Source: Undibacterium_A arcticum (GTDB taxonomy: Bacteria; Pseudomonadota; Gammaproteobacteria; Burkholderiales; Burkholderiaceae_D). Taken from it: a stretch of 64,000 nt of DNA. The stretch lies in the NCBI RefSeq assembly GCF_042660705.1, contig NZ_JBHSUQ010000001.1; one strand, written 5' to 3'. The notes below the pieces were generated by a model, which saw nothing but the letters and a program-made list of their open reading frames with translations, was not told where the DNA came from and searched no databases. Below, piece by piece: positions 27,226 through 35,839 of the stretch (its first letter is position 1; each line of letters opens with the position of its first letter). A program made the translations under genes and the position numbers.

Positions 27226-28970
27226 CGAAAACTGCCATGACGTCCCATCGTCTTTCACCCTTATCGGGGGAGCCAGGTGCGCTGGAGCGAGCCGGCCTTC
27301 TTGAGGGAGAGGCCTCTCCCGAAAAGGTGGTCATCGCCTACCATGAGCGGACCAAGCACCACTTCCACCGCTATGCCGCGGCGCTCGGCTACCTGGACTG
27401 GGCGACGCAGCCCGATCCGTTTCGGCGCTACGCGGGAGCGGAGCTGGTTCGTCTCCCGCTGCCCAAAGCGGGCCGCCCACTGCCCTATTGGCAGCTTTAT
27501 GCGAGCGCGACCGTGCCGCCGGCGCCACTGTCGCTGGAATCGGTCTCGCTATTTTTCCGCTACGCACTATCGCTGACGGCATGGAAGCAAGTCGGCGAGA
27601 CCAGGTGGCCGTTGCGCGCAAATCCTTCAAGTGGGAATCTTCATCCGACCGAGGGCTATGCGGTACTGCCTGCGATTGGGCAGCTCGGCGAGACGGCCGC
27701 CGTATACCACTATGCGCCGAGGGAGCACGCTCTCGAACGGCGAGCGGTGCTCAACGCAAAGCGGTGGGCTGAGCTGATTGCGCCTTTCCCTGAGGGCTCA
27801 TTCCTTGTGGGTCTGTCGTCGGTTCATTGGCGGGAGGCCTGGAAGTACGGCGAGCGCGCGTTCCGGTACTGCCAGCACGACGTCGGACACGCGCTTGCCA
27901 GCCTGCGTATCGCGGCAGCAGCGCTCGGCTGGAGATTGGTGCTCCTCAATGACGTGAGCAATAAAACCCTCTCCAGCCTCCTTGGGCTTGACCGCGATGA
28001 GGATTTCGCGGAGGCGGAGCGTGAGGAAGCTGAGCTGCTCGTGTTGATTGCACCGGATTTTCCGGCGACGCTTCCGACCGACTCGAAGCCGATGACGGCG
28101 CACGGCGGTGGCGTGCTGTGGCAGGGCAGCGCCAACGCGCTGAGCCTCGAAAACAGTATCGAGTGGCCCGTGATCGACGCGGTTGCGCAGGCGACGCGCC
28201 GCTGCGAAAGCTCGCCTATCCAGGAGGACTTCTCCGGCTTTCCCTCGGAGGATGCGCTTTTCGGGACACCCGTCCGTCAAGGTCTGCTCAGCGCGGAGAA
28301 GGCCATTCTTGGCCGTCGCAGCGCGGTAGCGATGGATGGCTCGACGGCGATCTCGCGCGCGGTATTCGTTCGCATGCTCGCCCGGTTGATTCCGACACAT
28401 GAGCGGCGAGGGATGCCCTGGGACGCGATCCCTTGGCGACCGCGCATCCACCTCGGGCTCTTCGTCCACCGCGTCGACGGCTTGGCGCCTGGCCTCTACG
28501 CGCTCGCCCGAGATCCGGACAAGGTCGAGACTCTCAAGGGAGTGATGGGTTCAGAATTTTGTTGGCAGCGCGTGCCCGACTGCCCGCCCGGACTCCCCTT
28601 GTACCTGCTCCAAGAGGGAGACTGTCGAGCGCTGGCGAGCACCGTCTCCTGCGGCCAGGACATCGCCGGCGACGGCGCCTTCAGCCTGGCCATGATCGCC
28701 GACTACAGGGACAGCCTGGGCACGTACGGCGCCGCCTTCTACCGCAACCTGTTCTGGGAGGCCGGCATGGTGGGCCAACTGCTTTACCTTGAGGCAGAAG
28801 AGGCGGGCATCCGCGCCACCGGGATCGGTTGCTACTTCGACGATCCGGTCCATACGGCCTTCGGAATCGTTTCACGCGCGTGGCAGAGTTTCTACCACTT
28901 TACGGTGGGCGGCCCGGTTGAAGATGGACGGCTCACTACCTTGCCTGCCTACAATTTCGAGGAAAAGTAA
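27222..28970 (+). CDS. SagB/ThcOx-type nitroreductase, tandem-domain
   Basis: Flavin-dependent oxidoreductase-like protein of 582 residues built of two nitroreductase halves. The first contains NPSSGNLHPTEGYAVLP and RAFRYCQHDVGHALASLRIAAAALGW; the second contains AILGRRSAVAMDGSTAISRAVF and AAFYRNLFWEAGMVGQLLYLEAEEAGIRATGIGCYFDDPVH. SagB-like enzymes oxidise azoline rings in peptide natural products, but no precursor peptide, cyclodehydratase or YcaO gene is visible, so a different redox role is likely. The start is GTG 27222 (overlapping the preceding stop) or ATG 27237. Confidence 0.88.
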   Translation: MTKTAMTSHRLSPLSGEPGALERAGLLEGEASPEKVVIAYHERTKHHFHRYAAALGYLDWATQPDPFRRYAGAELVRLPLPKAGRPLPYWQLYASATVPPAPLSLESVSLFFRYALSLTAWKQVGETRWPLRANPSSGNLHPTEGYAVLPAIGQLGETAAVYHYAPREHALERRAVLNAKRWAELIAPFPEGSFLVGLSSVHWREAWKYGERAFRYCQHDVGHALASLRIAAAALGWRLVLLNDVSNKTLSSLLGLDRDEDFAEAEREEAELLVLIAPDFPATLPTDSKPMTAHGGGVLWQGSANALSLENSIEWPVIDAVAQATRRCESSPIQEDFSGFPSEDALFGTPVRQGLLSAEKAILGRRSAVAMDGSTAISRAVFVRMLARLIPTHERRGMPWDAIPWRPRIHLGLFVHRVDGLAPGLYALARDPDKVETLKGVMGSEFCWQRVPDCPPGLPLYLLQEGDCRALASTVSCGQDIAGDGAFSLAMIADYRDSLGTYGAAFYRNLFWEAGMVGQLLYLEAEEAGIRATGIGCYFDDPVHTAFGIVSRAWQSFYHFTVGGPVEDGRLTTLPAYNFEEK

Positions 28971-29034
28971 TGAATGCCAAGCGCTCTGTCCTGGCAATTC
29001 GGACAGAACCTCGTCAGATCAGAAAGGAGCAGCC

Positions 29035-29174
29035 ATGTCCCTGATCGAACCTCTCCGCCAGCAGGTCTCCGAATATCAAGATAAAAATCATCCTGATACC
29101 GTCATTTCCTTGCTGCACCAGATGACCTTTGGCGCGCTGGCGACACTTCATAAAATTCGGCAGCCGATATCGAC
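29035..29174 (+). pseudogene. Truncated gene start, possible peroxiredoxin-like protein
   Basis: After a strong AAAGGAG, ATG 29035 opens MSLIEPLRQQVSEYQDKNHPDTVISLLHQMTFGALATL. The first 40 codons look genuine, with an amphipathic helix as in AhpC/TSA-like proteins whose N-termini begin similarly. The frame then runs antisense into the eda gene, so the rest is missing. It marks the border between the high-GC block and the hexuronate locus. Confidence 0.4.
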
Positions 29175-29822
29175 TCATTCTCCTGACATTGGTCGCAGTG
29201 CGCTTGCAGCAGCAGCCAGCGTCGTAATATGCGCCCAATCACCGGCCTGTATCGCTTTTCTCGGTGTCAACCACGACCCGCCCACACAGGTGACATTCTT
29301 GCATGCGAGAAATTTTGCTGCAGTTTCTTGGGATATACCACCGGTCGGACAAAAGGTCACATCAGGCAACGGACCCGCAATCGCATTGAGCATGCCTATA
29401 CCACCGGCGGGTACGGCGGGGAATAGCTTTAATTGGTGGAATCCAGCTTCGCGTGCGGCCAATACCTCGGACGGCGTCATTACGCCAGGTAGTAGCGGCA
29501 GACCGCTGGATTTAGCTGCAGCAATCAATGCAGCCGTCAATCCCGGCGATACCCCGAATACTGCACCGGCATCGCGTGCCGCACTAAATTGAGCACCGTA
29601 GGTCAATGTCCCAACCCCAACGATGGCCCGCGGAACCTGCTCGGCTATGGCGCGTATTGCTGCCATCCCATGCGACGTGCGCAGTGTGATTTCCAGCACC
29701 CGAATTCCACCAGCGAGCAGGGCCTTTGCGAGCGGCACCGCATGGTCGATATCCTCGATCGCAATCACCGGGATGACAGGGGAAGCATGCATGATGTCCA
29801 GCAAGTCAAGGCTCAATCTCAT
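29175..29822 (-). CDS. eda: 2-dehydro-3-deoxy-phosphogluconate (KDPG) aldolase
   Basis: Enzyme of 215 residues that splits KDPG into pyruvate and glyceraldehyde-3-phosphate. The family motifs are intact: VIPVIAIEDIDHAVPLAKALLAGGIRVLEITLRT with the Glu of the active site, VGVGTLTYGAQFSAARDAGA, and FHQLKLFPA with the Schiff-base Lys, then CPTGGIS. It is the last step of the hexuronate pathway and is transcribed in the same direction as uxaA and manD, 181 bases downstream of uxaA. Confidence 0.96.
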   Translation of the reverse strand: MRLSLDLLDIMHASPVIPVIAIEDIDHAVPLAKALLAGGIRVLEITLRTSHGMAAIRAIAEQVPRAIVGVGTLTYGAQFSAARDAGAVFGVSPGLTAALIAAAKSSGLPLLPGVMTPSEVLAAREAGFHQLKLFPAVPAGGIGMLNAIAGPLPDVTFCPTGGISQETAAKFLACKNVTCVGGSWLTPRKAIQAGDWAHITTLAAAASALRPMSGE

Positions 29823-30003
29823 ACCGTAGTCACTTTCTATTAGTCCTGCGAAACCGTGTAATAAATTTCATTTTCCGTCATTTTCTTTGCATTGCTGACG
29901 ACTGCTTGCACCGACCTGGGCCTGATCTGCTTTGTAGCGAATGATCTGACGGGCGTCAAGATAAAACCGGGCAGCACTCCTGGTGCTGGCCAGGGAGAGT
30001 CAT

Positions 30004-31566
30004 TTACATCACCGCACCAATCTGCCAGGGCACGAATTCATTTTGCCCGTAACCGTGGGTCTCGCTCTTTGTGCGCACGCCGGAAGCGACGTCGATGATC
30101 ATACGGAAAATCTGTTCGCCGACCGCATCGACATCGGTCACGCCGTCTGCGATGCCGCCACAATTGATATCCATGTCTTCTTCCTGACGCTGCCACAGTC
30201 CTGAATTGGTCGCCAGCTTCAGCGACGGGGAGGGCGCACAACCGTAGGCCGAGCCGCGCCCGGTGGTAAAGCAGATCACGTTGGCGCCGCCGGCGACTTG
30301 GCCGGTAGCGGAGACCGGATCGTAGCCGGGCGTATCCATGAAGGTCAGGCCCTTGGCCGTGACCGGCGCGCCATACTCAAGCACATCCACCAGGTTGGTG
30401 CTGCCCGCCTTGGCCACCGCACCCAGCGATTTTTCAAGGATGGTGGTCAAGCCGCCGGCCTTGTTGCCGGCCGATGGGTTGTTGTTCATCTCTGCGTTTT
30501 GGCGCACGCAGTAGTCTTCCCACCAGCGTACCCGGGCCAGCAGTTTGGTGCCGATCTCCGGGGTCGCGGCGCGCCGCGTGAGCAAATGTTCAGCACCGTA
30601 GATCTCGGGCGTCTCCGAGAGAATCGCACTACCGCCATGTCGTACCAGACGGTCGATGGCAGCGCCCAACGCCGGGTTGGCCGTGATGCCGGAATAGCCG
30701 TCGGAGCCGCCGCATTGCAGGCCCACCACCAGATGACTGACCGGCAGCGGCTGGCGCGCGACGCTGTTGGCCTCTGCCAGCATCGCCTCGACGATAGCGA
30801 TCCCTTTTTCCACGGTCTTCCTGGTGCCGCCGCTATCCTGGATCGTGAAGCTGCGCAGGTTCTTGCCTTCGCTCATGCCGTGCGCATTCAACAGGTCGCC
30901 GATCTGGTTGGTCTCGCAACCGAGGCCAACGAATAGCACCGAGGCGAAGTTCGGATGGCGGGCATAGCCCGCCAGCGTGCGCCGCAACAGTACCAGCGCT
31001 TCGCCTTCCGGATCGATGCCGCAGCCGATGCCGTGCGTCAGTGCGATCACACCATCAACATTCGGGTAATCCGCCAGAGCTTGCGGGTTAGTATCGCGCC
31101 GGAAATGGTCGGCAATCGCGCGCGCCGCAGTGGCCGAACAGTTCACCGAAGTCAGGATGCCGATGTAATTGCGTGTTGCAACGCGACCATCGGGGCGCAG
31201 AATGCCCATGAAAGTGGCAGGCTCGGCCACGTACGCGGTCGGTTTTGCATCGACGCAAAACGTATGCTCGCGCGCAAAATCGCCCATTTTCAGATTGTGC
31301 GTATGCACATGCTGGCCGGGCTCGATGTCTTGGGCGGCAAAGCCGATGATCTGGCCGTAACGGCGCACTGCCTGCCCGGCCTCGATGCGGCTGGTAGCAA
31401 TCTTGTGGCCGGGCGGTATCAGCCCGATCACGCTAACGCCTTCCACCGCCAAACGGGTGCCGGACATCAGCTGGGTGCGCGCGATGACGACGTTGTCAAG
31501 CGGATGAAGGCGGATCGTTGCCGAGGCCGGGCTAGCTGATCCTGCCGGAGTGGGAGCTGTTTCCAT
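30004..31566 (-). CDS. uxaA: Altronate dehydratase (UxaA/GarD family)
   Basis: Enzyme of 520 residues that dehydrates D-altronate to 2-keto-3-deoxygluconate (KDG). N-terminal SAF-like domain (RLHPLDNVVIARTQL) followed by the large catalytic domain with GRVATRNYIGILTSVNCSATAARAIADHF, THGIGCG, LVVGLQCGGSDGYSGITANPALG and the Fe-binding region CFTTGRGSAYGCAPSPSLKLATNS. Galactarate dehydratase (GarD) shares these motifs; the uxaC, uxuB and manD neighbours favour altronate. Intact. Confidence 0.92.
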   Translation of the reverse strand: METAPTPAGSASPASATIRLHPLDNVVIARTQLMSGTRLAVEGVSVIGLIPPGHKIATSRIEAGQAVRRYGQIIGFAAQDIEPGQHVHTHNLKMGDFAREHTFCVDAKPTAYVAEPATFMGILRPDGRVATRNYIGILTSVNCSATAARAIADHFRRDTNPQALADYPNVDGVIALTHGIGCGIDPEGEALVLLRRTLAGYARHPNFASVLFVGLGCETNQIGDLLNAHGMSEGKNLRSFTIQDSGGTRKTVEKGIAIVEAMLAEANSVARQPLPVSHLVVGLQCGGSDGYSGITANPALGAAIDRLVRHGGSAILSETPEIYGAEHLLTRRAATPEIGTKLLARVRWWEDYCVRQNAEMNNNPSAGNKAGGLTTILEKSLGAVAKAGSTNLVDVLEYGAPVTAKGLTFMDTPGYDPVSATGQVAGGANVICFTTGRGSAYGCAPSPSLKLATNSGLWQRQEEDMDINCGGIADGVTDVDAVGEQIFRMIIDVASGVRTKSETHGYGQNEFVPWQIGAVM

Positions 31567-31699
31567 TCACATTCCTTGTGCAAGCATGTTTCAAATTTAC
31601 TGCGCACGCGAATCTCGCGCCAGCGTGCGGCTGCGCTTCTCAGTGCGACCTTCGTGTGCTCGCTACATTTTTGCAACAAGTTCTCAGATATGCAGGGTA

Positions 31700-32911
31700 T
31701 TACCAGTTGCAGAGCGTGCCGTCATGGGCTAGGCGGTTCACTGGCAGGAAGGCGCGCTGGTAAGGATATTTGGCTGCCAGCGCTTCGTCGATATCGACGC
31801 CATGGCCGGGTGTTTCCCCAGCATGCAGGAAGCCATCCTCGAACCGGTAATCGTGTGGGAATACCGCGTCGGTTTCTTCAGTGTGGCGCATGTATTCCTG
31901 GATGCCGAAATTCGGTACCCAGGTATCGAAGTGCAGCGCTGCGCCCATGCAGACCGGCGACAGATCGGTGGCGCCGTGGCAGCCGGTGCGCACCTGGTAC
32001 ATTGCGGCCAGATCGGCGATGCGGCGCAGATGCGTGATGCCGCCGGCATGGACCACGGTGGCGCGGATGTAATCGATATACTGCTTCTCGATCAATTCCT
32101 TGCAGTCCCAGATCGTATTGAACACTTCGCCGACCGCTATCGGCGTCACCGTATGTTCACGGATCAGCCGAAATGCATCCTGATTCTCGGCCGCGGTCGG
32201 GTCTTCCATCCAGAACAGGCGATAAGGCTCCAGCGATTTTCCCAAGCGCCCTGCCTCGATCGGGGTCAGCCGGTGGTGCACATCGTGCAGCAGGTGATGC
32301 TCCCAGCCGAGCTTGTCGCGCAGGCGATCGAACAGTTTCGGCGCATGATCCAGATAACGTTCGGTGGACCAGTCGTGCTCAGAGGGAAGCGATCCATCGG
32401 CCGGCTCATAAAACATGCTGTCTTTCGACACCCCATAGACTTTTTTCAGGCCCGGCACGCCGGCCTGCGCGCGGATCGCCTTGTAACCGAGCGACGCATA
32501 ACGCAGCACTTCATCGACGGTTTCTTCGATATCGCCGCCGTTGGCGTGGCCGTACACCATGACGCCGTTGCGGCTTTTACCGCCCAGCAACTGGTACAAC
32601 GGCATATTCGCCGCCTTGGCCTTGATGTCCCACAGCGCGGTATCGACCGCGGCAATCGCGCTCATCGTGACCGGGCCACGTCGCCAGTAAGCGCCGCGGT
32701 ATAGGTATTGCCAGATATCTTCGATCTGGTGCGCATCGCGGCCGATCAGGCAGGGGATCACGTGGTCGGTCAGATACGAGGCGACCGCCAGTTCGCGGCC
32801 ATTTAGCGTGGCATCGCCGATGCCGGTCAGTCCTTCATCGGTATAAATTTTCAGCGTAACGAAATTGCGGCCTGGAGAGCAGATGATGACCTTGGCATCG
32901 GTGATTTTCAC
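31700..32911 (-). CDS. manD: D-mannonate dehydratase, enolase superfamily (ManD/RspA type)
   Basis: Enzyme of 403 residues that converts D-mannonate to KDG, replacing the unrelated UxuA. The ManD hallmarks are TLKIYTDEGLTGIGDATLNGRELAV, YRGAYWRRGPVTMSAIAAVDTALWDIKAK, the 150-180 loop, LLHDVHHRLTPIEA (metal ligand and His), WMEDPTAAENQ and the C-terminal TGCHGATDLSPVCMGAALH. It heads the manD-uxaA-eda unit, divergent from the GntR regulator with operator-like repeats between them. Confidence 0.95.
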   Translation of the reverse strand: MKITDAKVIICSPGRNFVTLKIYTDEGLTGIGDATLNGRELAVASYLTDHVIPCLIGRDAHQIEDIWQYLYRGAYWRRGPVTMSAIAAVDTALWDIKAKAANMPLYQLLGGKSRNGVMVYGHANGGDIEETVDEVLRYASLGYKAIRAQAGVPGLKKVYGVSKDSMFYEPADGSLPSEHDWSTERYLDHAPKLFDRLRDKLGWEHHLLHDVHHRLTPIEAGRLGKSLEPYRLFWMEDPTAAENQDAFRLIREHTVTPIAVGEVFNTIWDCKELIEKQYIDYIRATVVHAGGITHLRRIADLAAMYQVRTGCHGATDLSPVCMGAALHFDTWVPNFGIQEYMRHTEETDAVFPHDYRFEDGFLHAGETPGHGVDIDEALAAKYPYQRAFLPVNRLAHDGTLCNW

Positions 32912-33001
32912 GGCGTCCTCATTGGTTGGTGGAGAAGGTTTGGTAAAAGTGGTAGGGCCAGTATGCCATCAATGAATTTAATTGGCTAGACCTTATTGCA
33001 T

Positions 33002-33034
33002 TTTTGGTAGAACCAAAATAGAATGGACTGACCA
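33002..33034. promoter_or_regulatory. FadR-type GntR operator pair between manD and gntR
   Basis: TTTTGGTAGAACCAAAA (33002-33018) is a perfect palindrome of the TGGTnnnACCA type recognised by FadR-subfamily GntR regulators. TGGACTGACCA (33024-33034) matches the same pattern with one mismatch, 22 bases further. They lie about 90 bases from the manD start and about 100 from the regulator start, so binding could control both directions. Confidence 0.65.
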
Positions 33035-33124
33035 ATTTGGGATGGGGCGCTAAATCTTCGGTATATGAAAGCAAGTGCACTGCTGCACTCAATCCGCAGT
33101 GACGTGAAATAAGAAAGGTTGAAC

Positions 33125-33880
33125 ATGACTAAGTTGACTACCGCCCTCATAGAAGTTGGCGCCGCTACCGCCACCGACACGCGTTTGTATCGCGTCGTTG
33201 CGGAGCAAATTCAGGAGATGATTCGTGACGAGAAGATCATGCCCGGCATGCGCTTGCCGTCCGAGCGTGACTTGTCGGCACGACTGAATGTGAGCCGGAC
33301 ATCGGTGCGCGAAGCCCTGATCGCGCTCGAACTGACCGGCGTGATTGATGTGCGCGGCGGTTCCGGCATTTATGTCAGTGAAAAAAACGATGCGCCTCCC
33401 GAGATTAAGGAGCCCGGTTCCGGCCCCTTCGAAGTATTGTCCGCCAGACGTTTGATTGAAGGAGAGGTCGCTGCGATGGCCGCCAGAATGGCGACCGACA
33501 GTGCCATCGACGCCATCATGCAGACCGTCTCGGATATGGAGCGGTTTTACGATGATCGCGTGAAGAACGATCAGGCCGATCGCGCTTTCCACATGGCCAT
33601 CGCCACGGCGACCGGCAATAGCGCTTTGGTACTGGTGCTGGGCAAGTTGTGGGACGAGCGCGGCCGCCTCTGGAGCAAGATGGAAGAGCACTTTCACACC
33701 GAGGATTTGCGGCGGGAAACGCTGATGGATCACCGCCGGATCTTGGAAGCGATCGCGGCACGCGATCCGGCTGGCGCGCGTCGTGCAATGCGGGCTCATC
33801 TTGAGCGCGTCACGCGGGAGTTCTCGCGCGGATGGGGCATCAAGGGTTCTGCCAAAATTTCAGGCAAACCGACAGACTAG
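33125..33880 (+). CDS. GntR-family (FadR subfamily) regulator of hexuronate genes
   Basis: Regulator of about 251 residues. The winged helix-turn-helix occupies residues about 18-88 (VVAEQIQEMIRDEKIMPGMRLPSERDLSARLNVSRTSVREALIALELTGVIDVRGGSGIYV). The FCD ligand domain follows, with metal-binding His positions in FHMAIATATGN, EDLRRETLMDHRRILEAI and MRAHLERV. This is the architecture of UxuR/ExuR-like uronate sensors. ATG 33125 is preferred over TTG 33119 because AAAGG lies just upstream. It probably represses the divergent and downstream genes until a uronate intermediate binds. Confidence 0.92.
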   Translation: MTKLTTALIEVGAATATDTRLYRVVAEQIQEMIRDEKIMPGMRLPSERDLSARLNVSRTSVREALIALELTGVIDVRGGSGIYVSEKNDAPPEIKEPGSGPFEVLSARRLIEGEVAAMAARMATDSAIDAIMQTVSDMERFYDDRVKNDQADRAFHMAIATATGNSALVLVLGKLWDERGRLWSKMEEHFHTEDLRRETLMDHRRILEAIAARDPAGARRAMRAHLERVTREFSRGWGIKGSAKISGKPTD

Positions 33881-34012
33881 TCATCCTGCTGCGTCATAAA
33901 TATGAAGGTAGTTTCCAATTGTTTCCATGCGCGCGGGAAGAAGGGATTAGCCCCGGCTCTCTGTATCAACGTGGCGGCTGGAGAGGGTCTTGCGAAAAAC
34001 ATAAGGAGTGTT

Positions 34013-34177
34013 ATGGAAAAGGTCATTCAGCCGAGCAAGGAGCAAGTCAGAGATTGGCTAAAGCATCGTCAACTTAAACATGCCCCGCCACCGGGCATTG
34101 AGCAGATCCAGCTCGAGTTGGGGTGGAGATCCCTTGAACCCGGGCTCGTCGCCTCTCCTATTTTCAATTTAGCGTAA
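34013..34177 (+). CDS. Small conserved-type protein, 54 residues
   Basis: Begins MEKVIQPSKEQVRDWLKHRQ at ATG 34013 after AAGGAG. The pattern of a P(S/T)KEQVRxW/Y helix, a PPP turn and a helix ending in ELGW recalls short uncharacterised proteins common in Burkholderiales. The function is unknown. It lies between the regulator and uxaC and may be unrelated to uronate use. Confidence 0.55.
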   Translation: MEKVIQPSKEQVRDWLKHRQLKHAPPPGIEQIQLELGWRSLEPGLVASPIFNLA

Positions 34178-34231
34178 GGGCATCAGTTTCTCCGTGCAAA
34201 GTGATGATGAATTGATAAGCGCTCAGTGGTT

Positions 34232-34257
34232 ATATTTGATTTAAATGCATCAAATAT
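34232..34257. promoter_or_regulatory. 9-base inverted repeat upstream of uxaC
   Basis: ATATTTGAT (34232-34240) and ATCAAATAT (34249-34257) form a perfect inverted repeat with an 8-base spacer, 53 bases before the uxaC start in an AT-rich stretch. It differs from the TGGTnnnACCA operators near manD, so a second regulator may act here. Confidence 0.5.
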
Positions 34258-34309
34258 CGAAGTGATTTTTTAAACGTAAGCTTTCATCCAGATAAAGAAC
34301 GGATATCCG

Positions 34310-35729
34310 ATGTCCCTGCTCCATCCCGATCGCCTCTTTCCTGCTGACCCCGACACGCGTGCCATCACGCGGCGCCTGTATCAGAGCGTGAAAACGCTGC
34401 CGATCATCAGTCCGCATGGCCACACCGACCCCGGCTGGTTTGCCACCAACGAAGCCTTCAGCAACCCTTCCGCCTTGCTGATTCAGCCCGACCACTATGT
34501 ATTTCGCATGTTGTTCAGCCAAGGCGTGCGCCTGGAGGAGCTTGGTGTGCGCACCCGCGATGGCACGGCAGTGGAAGCCGACCCGCGCAAAATCTGGCGC
34601 CTGTTGGCGCACAACTGGCCATTGTTCCGTGGCACACCTTCCCGTACGTGGCTTGATCATGTGTTTGAAGAAGTGTTTGGGATCGAGCAAGCGTTGACCG
34701 AAGCCAATGCCGATGCGCTGTATGACCACATCGATTCCTGCCTGAAAATGCCCGAATTCCTGCCGCGGGCCTTATTCGAGCGCTTCAATATCGAAGTCAT
34801 CGCCACTACCGAATCACCGCTCGATACGCTCAGCCATCACAACGCATTGGCCGCCGACCCATGGCAAATGGCCGGCGGCAAGCCGCGTGTGATCACCGCT
34901 TACCGGCCTGATCCGGTAGTCGATGCGGCATTTGAAGGATTTGTGCGCAACATCGAAGAATTTGGCGAGATCACCGGCGAAGATACCGGCACCTGGCAGG
35001 GATACCTGCAGGCGCATCGCATTCGCCGTGCGTATTTCAAGCAGCTGGGCGCCACCTCGACCGACCACGGCCATCCGACCGCACGTACCGCCGACCTCAG
35101 TCTGGCTGAGTGCGAAGCGCTGTTTGCAAAAGTATTGTCCGGCAATGTGTCTGCCATTGACGCCGAACTGTTCCGGGCCCAGATGCTGACCGAGATGGCC
35201 GGCATGAGTTTGGAAGACGGGCTGGTGATGCAAATCCATCCAGGATCATGGCGCAATCACAGCGCTGGCATGCTGGCGCGCTTCGGCCGCGACAAGGGCT
35301 TTGATATTCCGACCCAAACCAGTTACGTCGATGCCCTGAAGCCCTTGCTGGACAAGCACGGACTCAATCCGAAGCTGTCCATCATTCTGTTCACCCTGGA
35401 TGAAACAAGCTATGCGCGTGAACTGGCGCCACTGGCGGGCGTGTATCCATCACTCAAATTAGGCCCGGCATGGTGGTTCCATGACGCACCGGAAGGTATG
35501 CGCCGCTTCCGTGAACAGACCACGGAAACTGCCGGCTTTGCCAACACGGTCGGCTTCAATGATGACACCCGCGCGTTTGTCGATTCCGGCGCGGCATGAC
35601 GTGGCCCGTCGCGTCGATTGTGGGTTTCTGGCGCGTCTGGTGGCTGAACATCGCCTACTGGAAGATGAAGCATTTGAGCTGGCACACGATCTGGCGTACC
35701 GCCTCGCGAAAAAGGCGTATCGCCTGTAG
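34310..35729 (+). CDS. uxaC: Glucuronate/galacturonate isomerase (frameshifted near C-terminus)
   Basis: First enzyme of the pathway: converts D-glucuronate to D-fructuronate and D-galacturonate to D-tagaturonate. About 473 residues after repair, the family length. Motifs: LPIISPHGHTDPGWFATNEAFSNPSAL (metal-binding HxH), PLFRGTPSRTWLDHVF, VIATTESPLDTLSHH, MQIHPGSWRNH and LGPAWWFHDAPEGMRRFREQTTETAGFANTVGFNDDTRAF. At 35576-35578 two bases are missing in the T-run; restoring them gives RAFLSIPARHDVARRVDCGFLARLVAEH and the tail ending KKAYRL at 35729. As written, the frame stops at 35599. Confidence 0.95.
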
Positions 35730-35839
35730 CACTTAAACCAATAAATACACAAGAACGCACTAAAACCAAGAGCGTCAGCAAGATGCTGGTTACACCCAAT
35801 ATGGGGCTGCAGTATTCCTATCACACTGGAGAGAGACAC

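Noticed and set aside
26257..27258. 333-codon antisense frame opposite the DUF255 gene
   Set aside because: High-GC coding DNA gives long antisense frames; composition is Arg/Gly-rich and no domain is visible.
27222..28970. Part of a thiazole/oxazole-modified peptide cluster
   Set aside because: No YcaO, cyclodehydratase, leader peptide or exporter gene accompanies the SagB-type protein.
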